Source: Bacteroidales bacterium UBA4070
GTDB taxonomy: Bacteria > Bacteroidota > Bacteroidia > Bacteroidales > VadinHA17
DNA: 64,000 nucleotides
Assembly: GCA_002383485.1 (NCBI GenBank)
Contig: DFYY01000025.1
Coordinates: 89,520 to 153,519, forward strand
Reading direction: 5' to 3'
Shown here: piece by piece, positions 17,691-25,796 of the stretch
How the letters are laid out: every line of letters begins with the position of its first letter
Position numbering within the stretch: the stretch's first letter is position 1
Notes under the pieces: model-generated
What the model saw: the letters and a program-made list of their open reading frames with translations, nothing else
The model's database searches: none
Told to the model about the DNA's origin: nothing
Translations under genes and position numbers: made by a program

Positions 17691-18451
17691 AGACTTTCAC
17701 GCTTATATGAGGGCAGGCTCAATGCGATGTCATAATCATACCCGTATTTAAGATCATCAATAGAAAGTTTCACGTGAAACATTTTCTTTCTTTCCTCCAT
17801 TGAAATCGAAGATGCATACTTCTTTCCTTCTGTCTCCCGGAAATTACTGAAAATCAAATAAACTGTATGTCCGGAATCGGCAGCATCAATTTTTTCGTGA
17901 CATATTTTTCTCTCATCCGTGCATATTGTTATCTCACGTCTGAAGCGTTCATCACCAGCGTTTACTACTATCTGCCCTCCTGACGTACTCCTGTATTCAT
18001 CATTGACCGTAACGGGCATATCCCCGAAAAGGATTCTCATAAAATCTTCAGGAAGGCCATTTTTTTTCATAACCTCATCCTTATTGCCTGCATATAATTT
18101 CTTGTTGAACCGGTCAATTACGGCAACCTCATTGTCAACAATCAGTATCCTTGCCAGTTCAATACCCAGGGGTCCCCTGACAGATGCGTAAAAGTCGCCT
18201 TTTGCATTCAGCCTTGCATGCAACCCGAATTTCCCTTCAATCTCAGTTCCTTCAAGCTCAATGCTTCCTTTCCTTATTTCGAATCCGCCGTCTGTAAGGT
18301 TGTTTTCATATACCTCCTCCGCCAGGGCAATATAATCTGCATTGGCAGACACGTTCACCGGTTCCGTCACTCTGCTCTTTCGAAGAGCATTGCATCCGGA
18401 TAGTCCTATTATAAGACCAGTTATCAGTATATTTCTCAGTCCTGAATGCAT
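17687..18451 (-). CDS. DUF4292 family lipoprotein
   Basis: A 254-residue lipoprotein of a Bacteroidota family of unknown function (DUF4292), with beta-rich sequence reminiscent of LolA/LolB-type lipid-binding folds. The signal peptide ends in the lipobox LSGC near residue 19. It overlaps the TPR lipoprotein upstream by 16 bases and the EnvC-like gene downstream, so all three are translationally linked. It contains parS site 3 inside its coding sequence, in the codons near the C-terminus. A role in outer-membrane lipoprotein or lipid handling is an inference from fold resemblance only. Confidence 0.75.
   Translation of the reverse strand: MHSGLRNILITGLIIGLSGCNALRKSRVTEPVNVSANADYIALAEEVYENNLTDGGFEIRKGSIELEGTEIEGKFGLHARLNAKGDFYASVRGPLGIELARILIVDNEVAVIDRFNKKLYAGNKDEVMKKNGLPEDFMRILFGDMPVTVNDEYRSTSGGQIVVNAGDERFRREITICTDERKICHEKIDAADSGHTVYLIFSNFRETEGKKYASSISMEERKKMFHVKLSIDDLKYGYDYDIALSLPSYKRESL
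17766..17781. other. parS-like centromere site 3, inside the DUF4292 gene
   Basis: The bases AGTTTCACGTGAAACA match TGTTNCACGTGNAACA except for the first base. The inner 14, GTTTCACGTGAAAC, form a perfect palindrome. It lies within a coding sequence, as is common for chromosomal parS sites. Confidence 0.8.
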
Positions 18452-20151
18452 TTGCTTATCTCTTCTTCAAGGTATTTTTTCGTGCTGTCGCCCTCAAGCG
18501 CTTTACGCCAGAAACTTATTGCCTCACTGCATTTTCCCAGTTTCATCTTAATGAATCCCATATGTTCCAGCAGTTCCGGATCATGTTCTTCGCCATTCAC
18601 AAGGATGCGCAGCATCTCACGGTGTGCCTCACGGTATTTGCCAAGTTTGTAGAGCACCCATGCATATGTGTCAATATAGGTGGGGTTTTCGCCATCCAGC
18701 TGCATTACCTTCTCAGCCATCCTCAGTGCTTTCTTCAGATCACGTCCTCCCTCGGCAAGTAAATATGAGTAATTGTTCAGCAGCAGAGGGTCATCTGGTG
18801 ACAGGGCCAGTGCCTCTTCATAATAACCGTAAGATGCATCATAGTCCTTCATCCTGTATTTCAGATCGCCCTGCATTGACATCACCTGAACCTTCAGTTC
18901 ATTGTCGTTCCCAGCCAGGATCATTGCCTTTTTTAATTCTGCATCTGCCACCTGGTAATCCTTCAGTTCCATGGCAGCCATAGCATAATATACCTTCCCC
19001 AGTATACTTCTGTTGTTTTCCCTGGAGTAGTTTGCTGCAAGATCAAACATCTTCCTGTACTCCTTCTTTTCCCCGTATAGTATCAGCAGCTTTTCCCTGA
19101 AATAAAAACCCGGCCTGCTCTCGCGTGTCAATTCTTCATATCTTGCTATGGCATCGTCAGTCCGTCCCGCTATCTCCAGCATCGTGGGCCTCAGTGACAG
19201 GACCTCCTCATCATCAGGATATCTGCTCTCAAGGATCATAAGTCCGGCTGTAAACGATTCCCAGTTGTCCCTGACGTACAGTGTATCGGTCACCAGCCTG
19301 CCGGCTATCGACACCTTCCTCTCTTTTTCAACGATCTCGCTTTCAAATACATTGTTCAGAAAAGTCGATATTCCGTTATACTCTTTCCTGTAGACCATAT
19401 TCATCATATAGAGAAGCTGGCTTTCGATGTCGTCCGGATTATTTTTAATTATTTCCCTGTATATGCTGTCGCTTTTCTCCCTCTGCTTATCTTCAAAGTA
19501 GATATCACCAAGCAGTGCCTTATACCTTGTTTCTCCGGGATGCTGCTGTATCAGCTTCAGGGTTCTGTCAGCCGCCTCCTTCAGGTTCTCCCTCACAATC
19601 AGTCCGGAGATCATCATCAGAGACATGTCTTCAGTCAGACTGCCTTCGTTGTCCAGTCTTCTGAAGAGCGAATCAGCTTTGGCCATATCGCCCATTTCGG
19701 CATAGAACCCTGCAAGAATACCGTTCACTTCAATGGCTTCAGGATCTGCCTTCAACGCTCTCGCGAAATAGATCATTGCCGAGTCCTTCATTTCATACTG
19801 TGTGAAGAGCGATCCGCCTGCCATCTGGTACCAATAGTTTTCAGGCTCAAGCCGTGCTGCCCTGGAAGCATACATCATAGCCTTTCCTCCGATACCGGCC
19901 GAGGAGTACATCTGTGCCAGCTCGAAATAGGGTACTGCCCTGGACCGGTCCAGTTCGATGCATTTTTCAAACAGTGTTGCTGCCTCATTCACATCACCCA
20001 CATACTTCTGACGGATTGCTTCTGCCAGGAGGTAATCATACCTGCTGTCTGAACCACGCTGAATTTCCCTCTCTGATGGGGCAACCGCCATCTTCATCGA
20101 ACATCCCGCCGAAGCCGATATAATCAATATGAATATTATGCTTTTTCTCAT
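18436..20151 (-). CDS. Tetratricopeptide-repeat lipoprotein
   Basis: A 571-residue protein made almost wholly of TPR-type helical repeats after a lipoprotein signal peptide with lipobox SAGC near residue 16. Repeat signatures such as ALSPDDPLLLNNYSYLLAEG and ENPTYIDTYAWVLYKLGKYR are clear at the C-terminus, with more divergent repeats upstream. Such proteins act as scaffolds at the inner leaflet of the outer membrane or in the periplasm. It overlaps dut by 4 bases upstream and DUF4292 by 16 bases downstream. The partner proteins are not known. Confidence 0.8.
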   Translation of the reverse strand: MRKSIIFILIISASAGCSMKMAVAPSEREIQRGSDSRYDYLLAEAIRQKYVGDVNEAATLFEKCIELDRSRAVPYFELAQMYSSAGIGGKAMMYASRAARLEPENYWYQMAGGSLFTQYEMKDSAMIYFARALKADPEAIEVNGILAGFYAEMGDMAKADSLFRRLDNEGSLTEDMSLMMISGLIVRENLKEAADRTLKLIQQHPGETRYKALLGDIYFEDKQREKSDSIYREIIKNNPDDIESQLLYMMNMVYRKEYNGISTFLNNVFESEIVEKERKVSIAGRLVTDTLYVRDNWESFTAGLMILESRYPDDEEVLSLRPTMLEIAGRTDDAIARYEELTRESRPGFYFREKLLILYGEKKEYRKMFDLAANYSRENNRSILGKVYYAMAAMELKDYQVADAELKKAMILAGNDNELKVQVMSMQGDLKYRMKDYDASYGYYEEALALSPDDPLLLNNYSYLLAEGGRDLKKALRMAEKVMQLDGENPTYIDTYAWVLYKLGKYREAHREMLRILVNGEEHDPELLEHMGFIKMKLGKCSEAISFWRKALEGDSTKKYLEEEISKCIQD

Positions 20152-20582
20152 TTCCTTCCCGAATGTCCGAATCCGCCTGCTCCTCTATCTGTATTATCTA
20201 TCTCTTCTGTCTCAACAAGCTCTGCCTTCCCGTGGCTTGCAATTATTATCTGAGCTATCCTGTCGCCATCGTTAACCGTAAACTCCTTATCGGACAGGTT
20301 TACAAGAATTACGCCAATCTCTCCCCTGTAGTCTGCGTCTATTGTCCCGGGAGAATTAAGAACCGTCACACCGTATTTAAGAGCCAGTCCGCTCCTGGGC
20401 CGTACCTGTGCCTCGTATCCTGCCGGGATCTCTATATAAAGCCCCGTTGAAATCAGCTTTCTTTCCAGTGGCTTTAGCGTTACCGGCCCGCCGGTGAAAG
20501 CCCTCAGATCCATCCCGGCAGAGAGAGCTGTCTCATATGCCGGAAGCGGATGCGATGACTTGTTTACTATCCTGATTTTCAT
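20148..20582 (-). CDS. dut: Deoxyuridine 5'-triphosphate nucleotidohydrolase
   Basis: A 144-residue trimeric dUTPase, which hydrolyses dUTP to dUMP to keep uracil out of DNA. All five motifs are present: AGMDLRAF, RPRSGLALKYG, NSPGTIDADYRGEI with the catalytic Asp, GDRIAQIII, and the C-terminal RGAGGFGHSG arm. It overlaps the flippase gene upstream and the TPR gene downstream by 4 bases each. Confidence 0.96.
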   Translation of the reverse strand: MKIRIVNKSSHPLPAYETALSAGMDLRAFTGGPVTLKPLERKLISTGLYIEIPAGYEAQVRPRSGLALKYGVTVLNSPGTIDADYRGEIGVILVNLSDKEFTVNDGDRIAQIIIASHGKAELVETEEIDNTDRGAGGFGHSGRK

Positions 20583-22051
20583 TGTCCTTTTTTAAACAAT
20601 AACGTAAAGAATTTGTCTCTGATCTCCGTCACGGCAAAGAAAATCAAAAGCAGGATAGTGTCAAGGGCTGCATTGAGGAATTTGTTTTCCCCTTCCAGCA
20701 GCAAGGAAATAAACAACAACGCCACTGCCAGGGCTATATAAAGTACTATTTTCCCGGTTTCATATTTTATCGGGTAAAACCTAAGGCCCACAAAATACGA
20801 GACTATGACCATTGACAGATAGCAGGCGACGTGGGCCCATGCGGCAGCAATATAACCGAAGACGGGCACAAAAATGACGTTAACGGCGACCGTTACCGCT
20901 ACACCTACCAATGTAATCCATGCGCCGTATATTGTTTTATCGTCAACCTTGTACCAGATACTCTGATTAATAAAAATACCCAGCAGCAGGTATCCCATGC
21001 TGATAATAGGCACAACGATGAGTGACTCCCGGAAATCTTCTCCAATCAGTACCTGTATTGCTTCGGGATAAAGATTGATGCCCAGAAAGAGTATCAGTGC
21101 CGTGATCACGAAATACTTCATTGTGACGGCATATGTCTCCTTCGCATCCTTGCTTCCGGCTTTCTCAAAAAAGAATGGTTCCGCCGCAAAGCGATACATC
21201 TGAATGAAGAGCGACATGAGGACACCCACCTTGTAGCCAGCGCCGTAAAGACCGACAGTGGCAAGGCCTTCAGCTCCCCCGATCAGCCTGCGAAGGAGGA
21301 TCTTGTCTAGCACTTCGTTGAGCGAACCGGCCATTCCTCCTATCAGCAAGGGCCAGCTGTAGGAGAGCATCCTGACCAGAAGCTTCCTGTCAAACACCGG
21401 CTTTAACCTGAATATGAAAGGTAACAGGCATATCAACGTAATGGCTGATCCGGCCAGGTTTGCCACAAAGACATACCCGACCTGGAAATCCGGGTTCCAT
21501 ATTTTGTAAATCCAGCTGCTCCCCTTTTCTGCCAGCGAAGGAGCATACCAGAGAAAGAAAAAGGCCATTACGATGGTAACGAGTACATTGATGATCTTCA
21601 ATGCGCTGAAGAGCATGGGCCTGTTGTTGTTACGCAGCCATGCAAAGGGGATAGCGGAGAAGGCGTCTATAGCCACTATCCATGCAAACAACCGGATATA
21701 TTCCGGGTGCTGTTCATAGCCAAGAAATCCTGAAACGGGCGCCAGGAAAAGCGATATAGCCAGAAGGAAAAAAGCAGAGGTGGTAAAGAGACTGATCATC
21801 GCCGTACCGTAGACCTCTCCTGCCGGTGCCTTTTTACCGGCAAACCTGAAATAGGTAGTCTCCATACCGTATGTCAGTATCACCAGCGCAAGAACCATCC
21901 ATGCATATAGCTCGGTGACAACACCATACTGCTCGAGACCCAATATGCGGGTATAAAACGGTGTCAGCAGGGCGTAGTTCAGAAATCGCGGCACCACAGT
22001 ACCGAAGCCGTAGATGACTGTCTGGCCCGCCAGCTTGCGTATATCGTTCAT
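20579..22051 (-). CDS. Polysaccharide flippase of the MOP superfamily (Wzx-like)
   Basis: A 490-residue inner-membrane protein with about 12-14 hydrophobic helices, resembling the oligosaccharidyl-lipid flippases (Polysacc_synt). The N-terminus, with LAGQTVIYGFGTVVPRFLNY followed by LGLEQYGVV, is typical of this family. It probably flips a lipid-linked glycan across the inner membrane for envelope polysaccharide synthesis; no glycosyltransferases are next to it, so the substrate is open. It is the first gene of the eight-gene minus-strand run ending in mnmG, with a -7 box 15 bases before the ATG. Confidence 0.85.
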   Translation of the reverse strand: MNDIRKLAGQTVIYGFGTVVPRFLNYALLTPFYTRILGLEQYGVVTELYAWMVLALVILTYGMETTYFRFAGKKAPAGEVYGTAMISLFTTSAFFLLAISLFLAPVSGFLGYEQHPEYIRLFAWIVAIDAFSAIPFAWLRNNNRPMLFSALKIINVLVTIVMAFFFLWYAPSLAEKGSSWIYKIWNPDFQVGYVFVANLAGSAITLICLLPFIFRLKPVFDRKLLVRMLSYSWPLLIGGMAGSLNEVLDKILLRRLIGGAEGLATVGLYGAGYKVGVLMSLFIQMYRFAAEPFFFEKAGSKDAKETYAVTMKYFVITALILFLGINLYPEAIQVLIGEDFRESLIVVPIISMGYLLLGIFINQSIWYKVDDKTIYGAWITLVGVAVTVAVNVIFVPVFGYIAAAWAHVACYLSMVIVSYFVGLRFYPIKYETGKIVLYIALAVALLFISLLLEGENKFLNAALDTILLLIFFAVTEIRDKFFTLLFKKGQ

Positions 22052-22066
22052 GCTAAACTCTTACTG

Positions 22067-22074
22067 CAAATATA
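22067..22074 (-). promoter_or_regulatory. -7 promoter element for the flippase-to-mnmG run
   Basis: On the minus strand the bases read TATATTTG, an exact TAnnTTTG match. It directly abuts the plus-strand box at 22075-22082, with no base between them. Confidence 0.55.
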
Positions 22075-22082
22075 TATCTTTG
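22075..22082 (+). promoter_or_regulatory. -7 promoter element for the cyclophilin gene
   Basis: TATCTTTG matches TAnnTTTG and lies 21 bases before the ATG at 22104. It is identical to the element in front of the acyl-CoA synthetase. Confidence 0.6.
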
Positions 22083-22103
22083 TCCATCGTAAAGTATAAG
22101 AAA

Positions 22104-22901
22104 ATGAGGAGTTCATTACGCATCTTACTGCCGCTGGCTGCCGCTCTCATCATTGCGGGCTGCTCAACGGGCGGACACAAAGGCGTCCGCGCCGAGATAA
22201 AGACCACTGAAGGAGACATACTGATCTCCCTCTCAGATCTCACACCGCTGCACCGCGATAACTTCATCAAACTGGCGGAAAGCGGATTTTATGACGGAGT
22301 CTCATTCCACCGGGTCATAAAGGAATTCATGATTCAGACGGGTGACGGAGCAACAAAACAGGATACCTCGCTGCTTCCTGATGATTATACAATTCCCGCC
22401 GAGATAAATGACTCCCTGTATCATAAGAGAGGCGCCATTGCCGCGGCCCGTACAGGCGATGATGTAAACCCTGAAAGAAACTCTTCCGGGACACAGTTCT
22501 ACATTGTCCAGGGAAAGGTGTACAACGACGAAGATCTCGCAGCTACCGTTCAGCGTATAGAGTATAACCGCAGGCAGTACATGTATAACAAGGCACTCAT
22601 CGATCTGCGCAGGGAAGCAGAGACAGATACTGCCCCGGTCAATGATGACGTAATACAGCAGAATGCAATTATAAGGGCATATGAAGCCATGGAAGAGGCC
22701 GGCCCATACGTGATGCCTGAAAACCACCGGAACATCTACAAGACAAGTGGTGGCACCCCTTTCCTTGACGGTGCATACACTGTCTTCGGCGAGGTGCTAG
22801 AGGGAATGGAAGTTGTCGATGCCATTGCGGGGACTGCAACGGATCTGACAGACAAACCCGTACAGGATATCAGAATCCTGAAAGTGAAAATTATTAAATA
22901 A
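22104..22901 (+). CDS. Cyclophilin-type peptidyl-prolyl isomerase, lipoprotein
   Basis: A 265-residue envelope-anchored cyclophilin. The ATG at 22104 starts a signal peptide ending in the lipobox IAGC; the frame is open to 22014, but that extension overlaps the divergent gene and its promoter. FHRVIKEFMIQTGD and SSGTQFYIVQG are the core catalytic motifs, and FLDGAYTVFGEVLEGMEVVDAI closes the fold. Between them is a charged helical insertion of about 65 residues, common in Bacteroidota members. It probably assists folding of exported proteins. pheS follows 12 bases downstream. Confidence 0.9.
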   Translation: MRSSLRILLPLAAALIIAGCSTGGHKGVRAEIKTTEGDILISLSDLTPLHRDNFIKLAESGFYDGVSFHRVIKEFMIQTGDGATKQDTSLLPDDYTIPAEINDSLYHKRGAIAAARTGDDVNPERNSSGTQFYIVQGKVYNDEDLAATVQRIEYNRRQYMYNKALIDLRREAETDTAPVNDDVIQQNAIIRAYEAMEEAGPYVMPENHRNIYKTSGGTPFLDGAYTVFGEVLEGMEVVDAIAGTATDLTDKPVQDIRILKVKIIK

Positions 22902-22913
22902 TGCTTTGGTGTG

Positions 22914-23957
22914 ATGAAGGAGAGGATTGCAGAACTCAGGGGAGAAATTGAGGCGTTTAATATAGGCGGGATCGAGGAGCTGGAGCTCTTCAGGCTGAAT
23001 TACCTGAGCAAAAAAGGACAGGTGTCAGTGCTGTTCGAAGGATTCAGGAGTGTGCCGCCCGAGGCCAAGAGGGAAACAGGCCAGCTGCTGAATGAACTGA
23101 AGCAGTTCGCCACGGACAAGTACAATGAATTCAGGGAACGTCTCTCAATGGCCGAAACCACAGGTTCAACAGTTGACCTCACAATGCCTGCATTTCCTTT
23201 CGACGAAGGTACACGTCATCCCATCTCCATTGTACGCAATGAGATCATTGACATATTCAGCCGCATAGGATTCACCGTGTCAGAAGGGCCAGAGATAGAA
23301 GATGACAACCATGTCTTTACGATGCTCAACTTCGCACCTGACCATCCGGCACGAGACATGCAGGATACGTTTTATATCGAAAAAAAATCAGGTACGGAAT
23401 CAGACCCGCACGATGTTCTTCTGCGTACTCATACTTCTTCAGTCCAGGTGCGGGTGATGGAAAACCAGCAGCCTCCAATAAGGACAATCTCACCGGGACG
23501 TGTCTTCCGCAATGAGGCTGTCTCAGCCCGTGCACACTGTATCTTCCACCAGGTTGAGGGTTTATATATTGCTGAAAATGTATCATTTGCCGATCTGAAA
23601 CAGACTTTGCTCTATTTTGCCACCGAACTTTTCGGAGAGGGTGTTCAGATACGGCTTAGACCTTCCTTCTTCCCGTTTACCGAACCGTCGGCTGAGATGG
23701 ATATCAACTGCAACATATGCGGCGGTAAAGGATGCAACGTATGCAAGGGAACCGGCTGGCTCGAGATCCTGGGCTGCGGGATGGTTGATCCGAATGTGCT
23801 CGAGGCATGCGGCATTGACTCCTGTAAATATTCAGGTTATGCTTTCGGAATGGGTATTGAGAGGGCGACAATGCTCAAATACGGGGTCAATGACCTGAGG
23901 CTGTACTTTGAAAATGATGTCAGGTTCCTGAATCAGTTCAGGACTGAAATTTTATGA
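22914..23957 (+). CDS. pheS: Phenylalanyl-tRNA synthetase alpha subunit
   Basis: The catalytic alpha chain (347 residues) of the alpha2beta2 synthetase. The N-terminal coiled-coil arm (about 1-85) is followed by the class II core with motif 2 (PGRVFRNEAVSARAHCIFHQ) and motif 3 (AFGMGIERATMLKYG). A Cys-rich insertion, CNICGGKGCNVCKGTGW, probably binds a metal and is typical of Bacteroidota PheS. A GTG one codon earlier (22911) is an alternative start. pheT is not adjacent, so the two subunits are encoded apart here. Confidence 0.95.
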   Translation: MKERIAELRGEIEAFNIGGIEELELFRLNYLSKKGQVSVLFEGFRSVPPEAKRETGQLLNELKQFATDKYNEFRERLSMAETTGSTVDLTMPAFPFDEGTRHPISIVRNEIIDIFSRIGFTVSEGPEIEDDNHVFTMLNFAPDHPARDMQDTFYIEKKSGTESDPHDVLLRTHTSSVQVRVMENQQPPIRTISPGRVFRNEAVSARAHCIFHQVEGLYIAENVSFADLKQTLLYFATELFGEGVQIRLRPSFFPFTEPSAEMDINCNICGGKGCNVCKGTGWLEILGCGMVDPNVLEACGIDSCKYSGYAFGMGIERATMLKYGVNDLRLYFENDVRFLNQFRTEIL

Positions 23958-23991
23958 AATTCAGATATTAATAGCCACCTTTGTCGTCCTA

Positions 23992-24705
23992 ATGGCCAGA
24001 GTTATGAAACAGCATGATTGTACCATATCATTCTGTGATAAGTGTGCATTCGAAACCAACTCGGTGTTCCGGTTCCTGACAAGGGATGAGACTGACCGTC
24101 TCAATTTCGAGAAGGATTTCAGGCGTTACAAGAGGGGTGACATTCTTTATCACGAAGGTAACCGCATCAGTGGTTTCTATTGCATCAATTCCGGCATCAT
24201 CAAGGTCTTCAAGACCGGCGTTGACGGCAAGGAACAGATCATTCGCTTTGCGCGAAGGGGAGAGATAATCGCATACAGGTCCGTGCTTAGCAATGAGCCC
24301 GCCTGCACATCGGCAAAGGTGATCGAGGACTGCCAGGTATGCTTCATCCCGTCGGAGTTGCTGATACAATTTGTAAAAACGAATTCGTCATTTGCCTTCG
24401 AGATAGTGAAACTGACATGCCACGAGCTGGCAGAAGCAAATTCATACATTACCGACATTGCACAGAAAACCGTCAGGGAAAGGGTTGCAGAGGTACTGAT
24501 AAGTCTTGTTAAGGATTTCGGTCTCGATGAGCAGAAGTATCTCCGTATCTCTCTGACCAGGGAAGAGCTGGCAAACATTGTAGGCACTGCTACGGAGTCT
24601 GTCATCAGGCTTCTTTCGGAATTCAAGAGCGACCGCCTTATTGAGATTAACGGACGCAAGATCAAGATAATAGATCAGAAAGGGCTGGAGAAGATCAGCT
24701 CCTGA
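23992..24705 (+). CDS. Crp/Fnr family transcriptional regulator with FNR-like cysteines
   Basis: A 237-residue regulator: cyclic-nucleotide-binding fold (about 30-150), dimer helix, and C-terminal winged helix (about 175-237). The N-terminus has Cys10, Cys15 and Cys18, and Cys117 in CQVCFIP aligns with Cys122 of E. coli FNR, so an oxygen-sensitive iron-sulfur cluster is plausible. The spacing CX4CX2C differs from that of FNR. In the recognition helix TATESVIRLL the Glu and Arg that contact DNA in FNR and CRP are kept, but the FNR Ser is Ile. Adjacent to pheS on the same strand; the link is probably positional only. Confidence 0.85.
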   Translation: MARVMKQHDCTISFCDKCAFETNSVFRFLTRDETDRLNFEKDFRRYKRGDILYHEGNRISGFYCINSGIIKVFKTGVDGKEQIIRFARRGEIIAYRSVLSNEPACTSAKVIEDCQVCFIPSELLIQFVKTNSSFAFEIVKLTCHELAEANSYITDIAQKTVRERVAEVLISLVKDFGLDEQKYLRISLTREELANIVGTATESVIRLLSEFKSDRLIEINGRKIKIIDQKGLEKISS

Positions 24706-24769
24706 CTCGTTGTGGTTACCATTTTTGTTCCGGGAAATTATTCCCTGCAGGCGCGGTTCATGTGTATCA

Positions 24770-25789
24770 TCAGAAAAGAGTATCCTCCCGTCCCTTTACA
24801 AAACCAAGGTGGCGGTACGCTGTCTCAGTAGCCTCGCGGCCACGGGGTGTGCGTTTGATATATCCCTCCTTGATCAGGAACGGCTCATAGACCTCTTCAA
24901 TGGTGCCGCTCTCTTCGCCCACGGCTGTGGCGACGTTATTAAGTCCTACCGGGCCTCCCTTGAATTTTTCAATTATGGTTCTGAGGATGCGGTTGTCCAT
25001 CTCATCAAGACCGTGCTTATCAATATTAAGTGCCTCCAGCCCGTAGCGGGTAATGTCAAGGTCAACCCTGCCGCTGCCCTTGACCTGCGCAAAATCCCTC
25101 ACCCTTCGTAGCAGGGCGTTTGCTATCCTGGGCGTTCCGCGGCTTCTTGAGGCTATCTCGGCGGCAGCATTCTCATCTATACTTACATTCATGATTGATG
25201 CTGACCTTTTCACTATTCCCTTCAGGATGTGGGTATCATAATATTCGAGGTGGAACTTTATTCCGAAACGCGCACGGAGGGGGCTGGTAAGCAGTCCTGA
25301 GCGGGTGGTGGCACCGATAAGGGTGAACGGATTCAGCTTCAGCTGCACCGAGCGGGCACCGGGTCCCTTGTCTATCATTATATCAATCTGGTAATCCTCC
25401 ATGGCGGAATAAAGATATTCCTCCACCACAGGATGCAAGCGGTGAATCTCGTCAATGAAAAGCACATCTCCCTCATCAAGACTGGTAAGAAGGCCTGCCA
25501 GGTCACCGGGCTTGTCGAGGACCGGACCTGATGTTACTTTCAGCTTTACTTTCAGCTCGTTGGATATGATTGTTGCAAGAGTGGTCTTGCCCAGGCCCGG
25601 AGGACCGTGCAGCAGCACGTGATCAAGCGCCTCACCGCGCTGCAGCGCCGCAGTGACAAAGACACTGAGATTGTCTGTTATTCGTGTCTGCCCCTTAAAA
25701 TCTGAAAAGGAGAGGGGGCGCAGTTGCTTTTCCAGGTCCGCGTCGCCGGCAAGGGTTATCTCTTTTCTGAGGTTGAACTGTTCGTCCAT
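24770..25789 (-). CDS. ruvB: Holliday junction branch migration helicase RuvB
   Basis: The AAA+ motor of the RuvAB complex, 339 residues from the ATG at 25789. A GTG at 25816 would add nine residues overlapping the upstream gene and is not preferred. Walker A is GPPGLGKTTLATI and Walker B FIDEIHRLHP; sensor 1 (LIGATTRSGLL) and the arginine-finger region are present. The C-terminal winged helix ends in RTPRGREATETAYRHLG. It follows the YwqK-repeat gene with a 7-base gap. Confidence 0.96.
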   Translation of the reverse strand: MDEQFNLRKEITLAGDADLEKQLRPLSFSDFKGQTRITDNLSVFVTAALQRGEALDHVLLHGPPGLGKTTLATIISNELKVKLKVTSGPVLDKPGDLAGLLTSLDEGDVLFIDEIHRLHPVVEEYLYSAMEDYQIDIMIDKGPGARSVQLKLNPFTLIGATTRSGLLTSPLRARFGIKFHLEYYDTHILKGIVKRSASIMNVSIDENAAAEIASRSRGTPRIANALLRRVRDFAQVKGSGRVDLDITRYGLEALNIDKHGLDEMDNRILRTIIEKFKGGPVGLNNVATAVGEESGTIEEVYEPFLIKEGYIKRTPRGREATETAYRHLGFVKGREDTLF

Positions 25790-25796
25790 CGCTCTG

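Noticed and set aside
24732..24747. GGGAA / TTCCC hairpin between the FNR-like gene and ruvB as a terminator
   Set aside because: Only five base pairs with no following T run on either strand.
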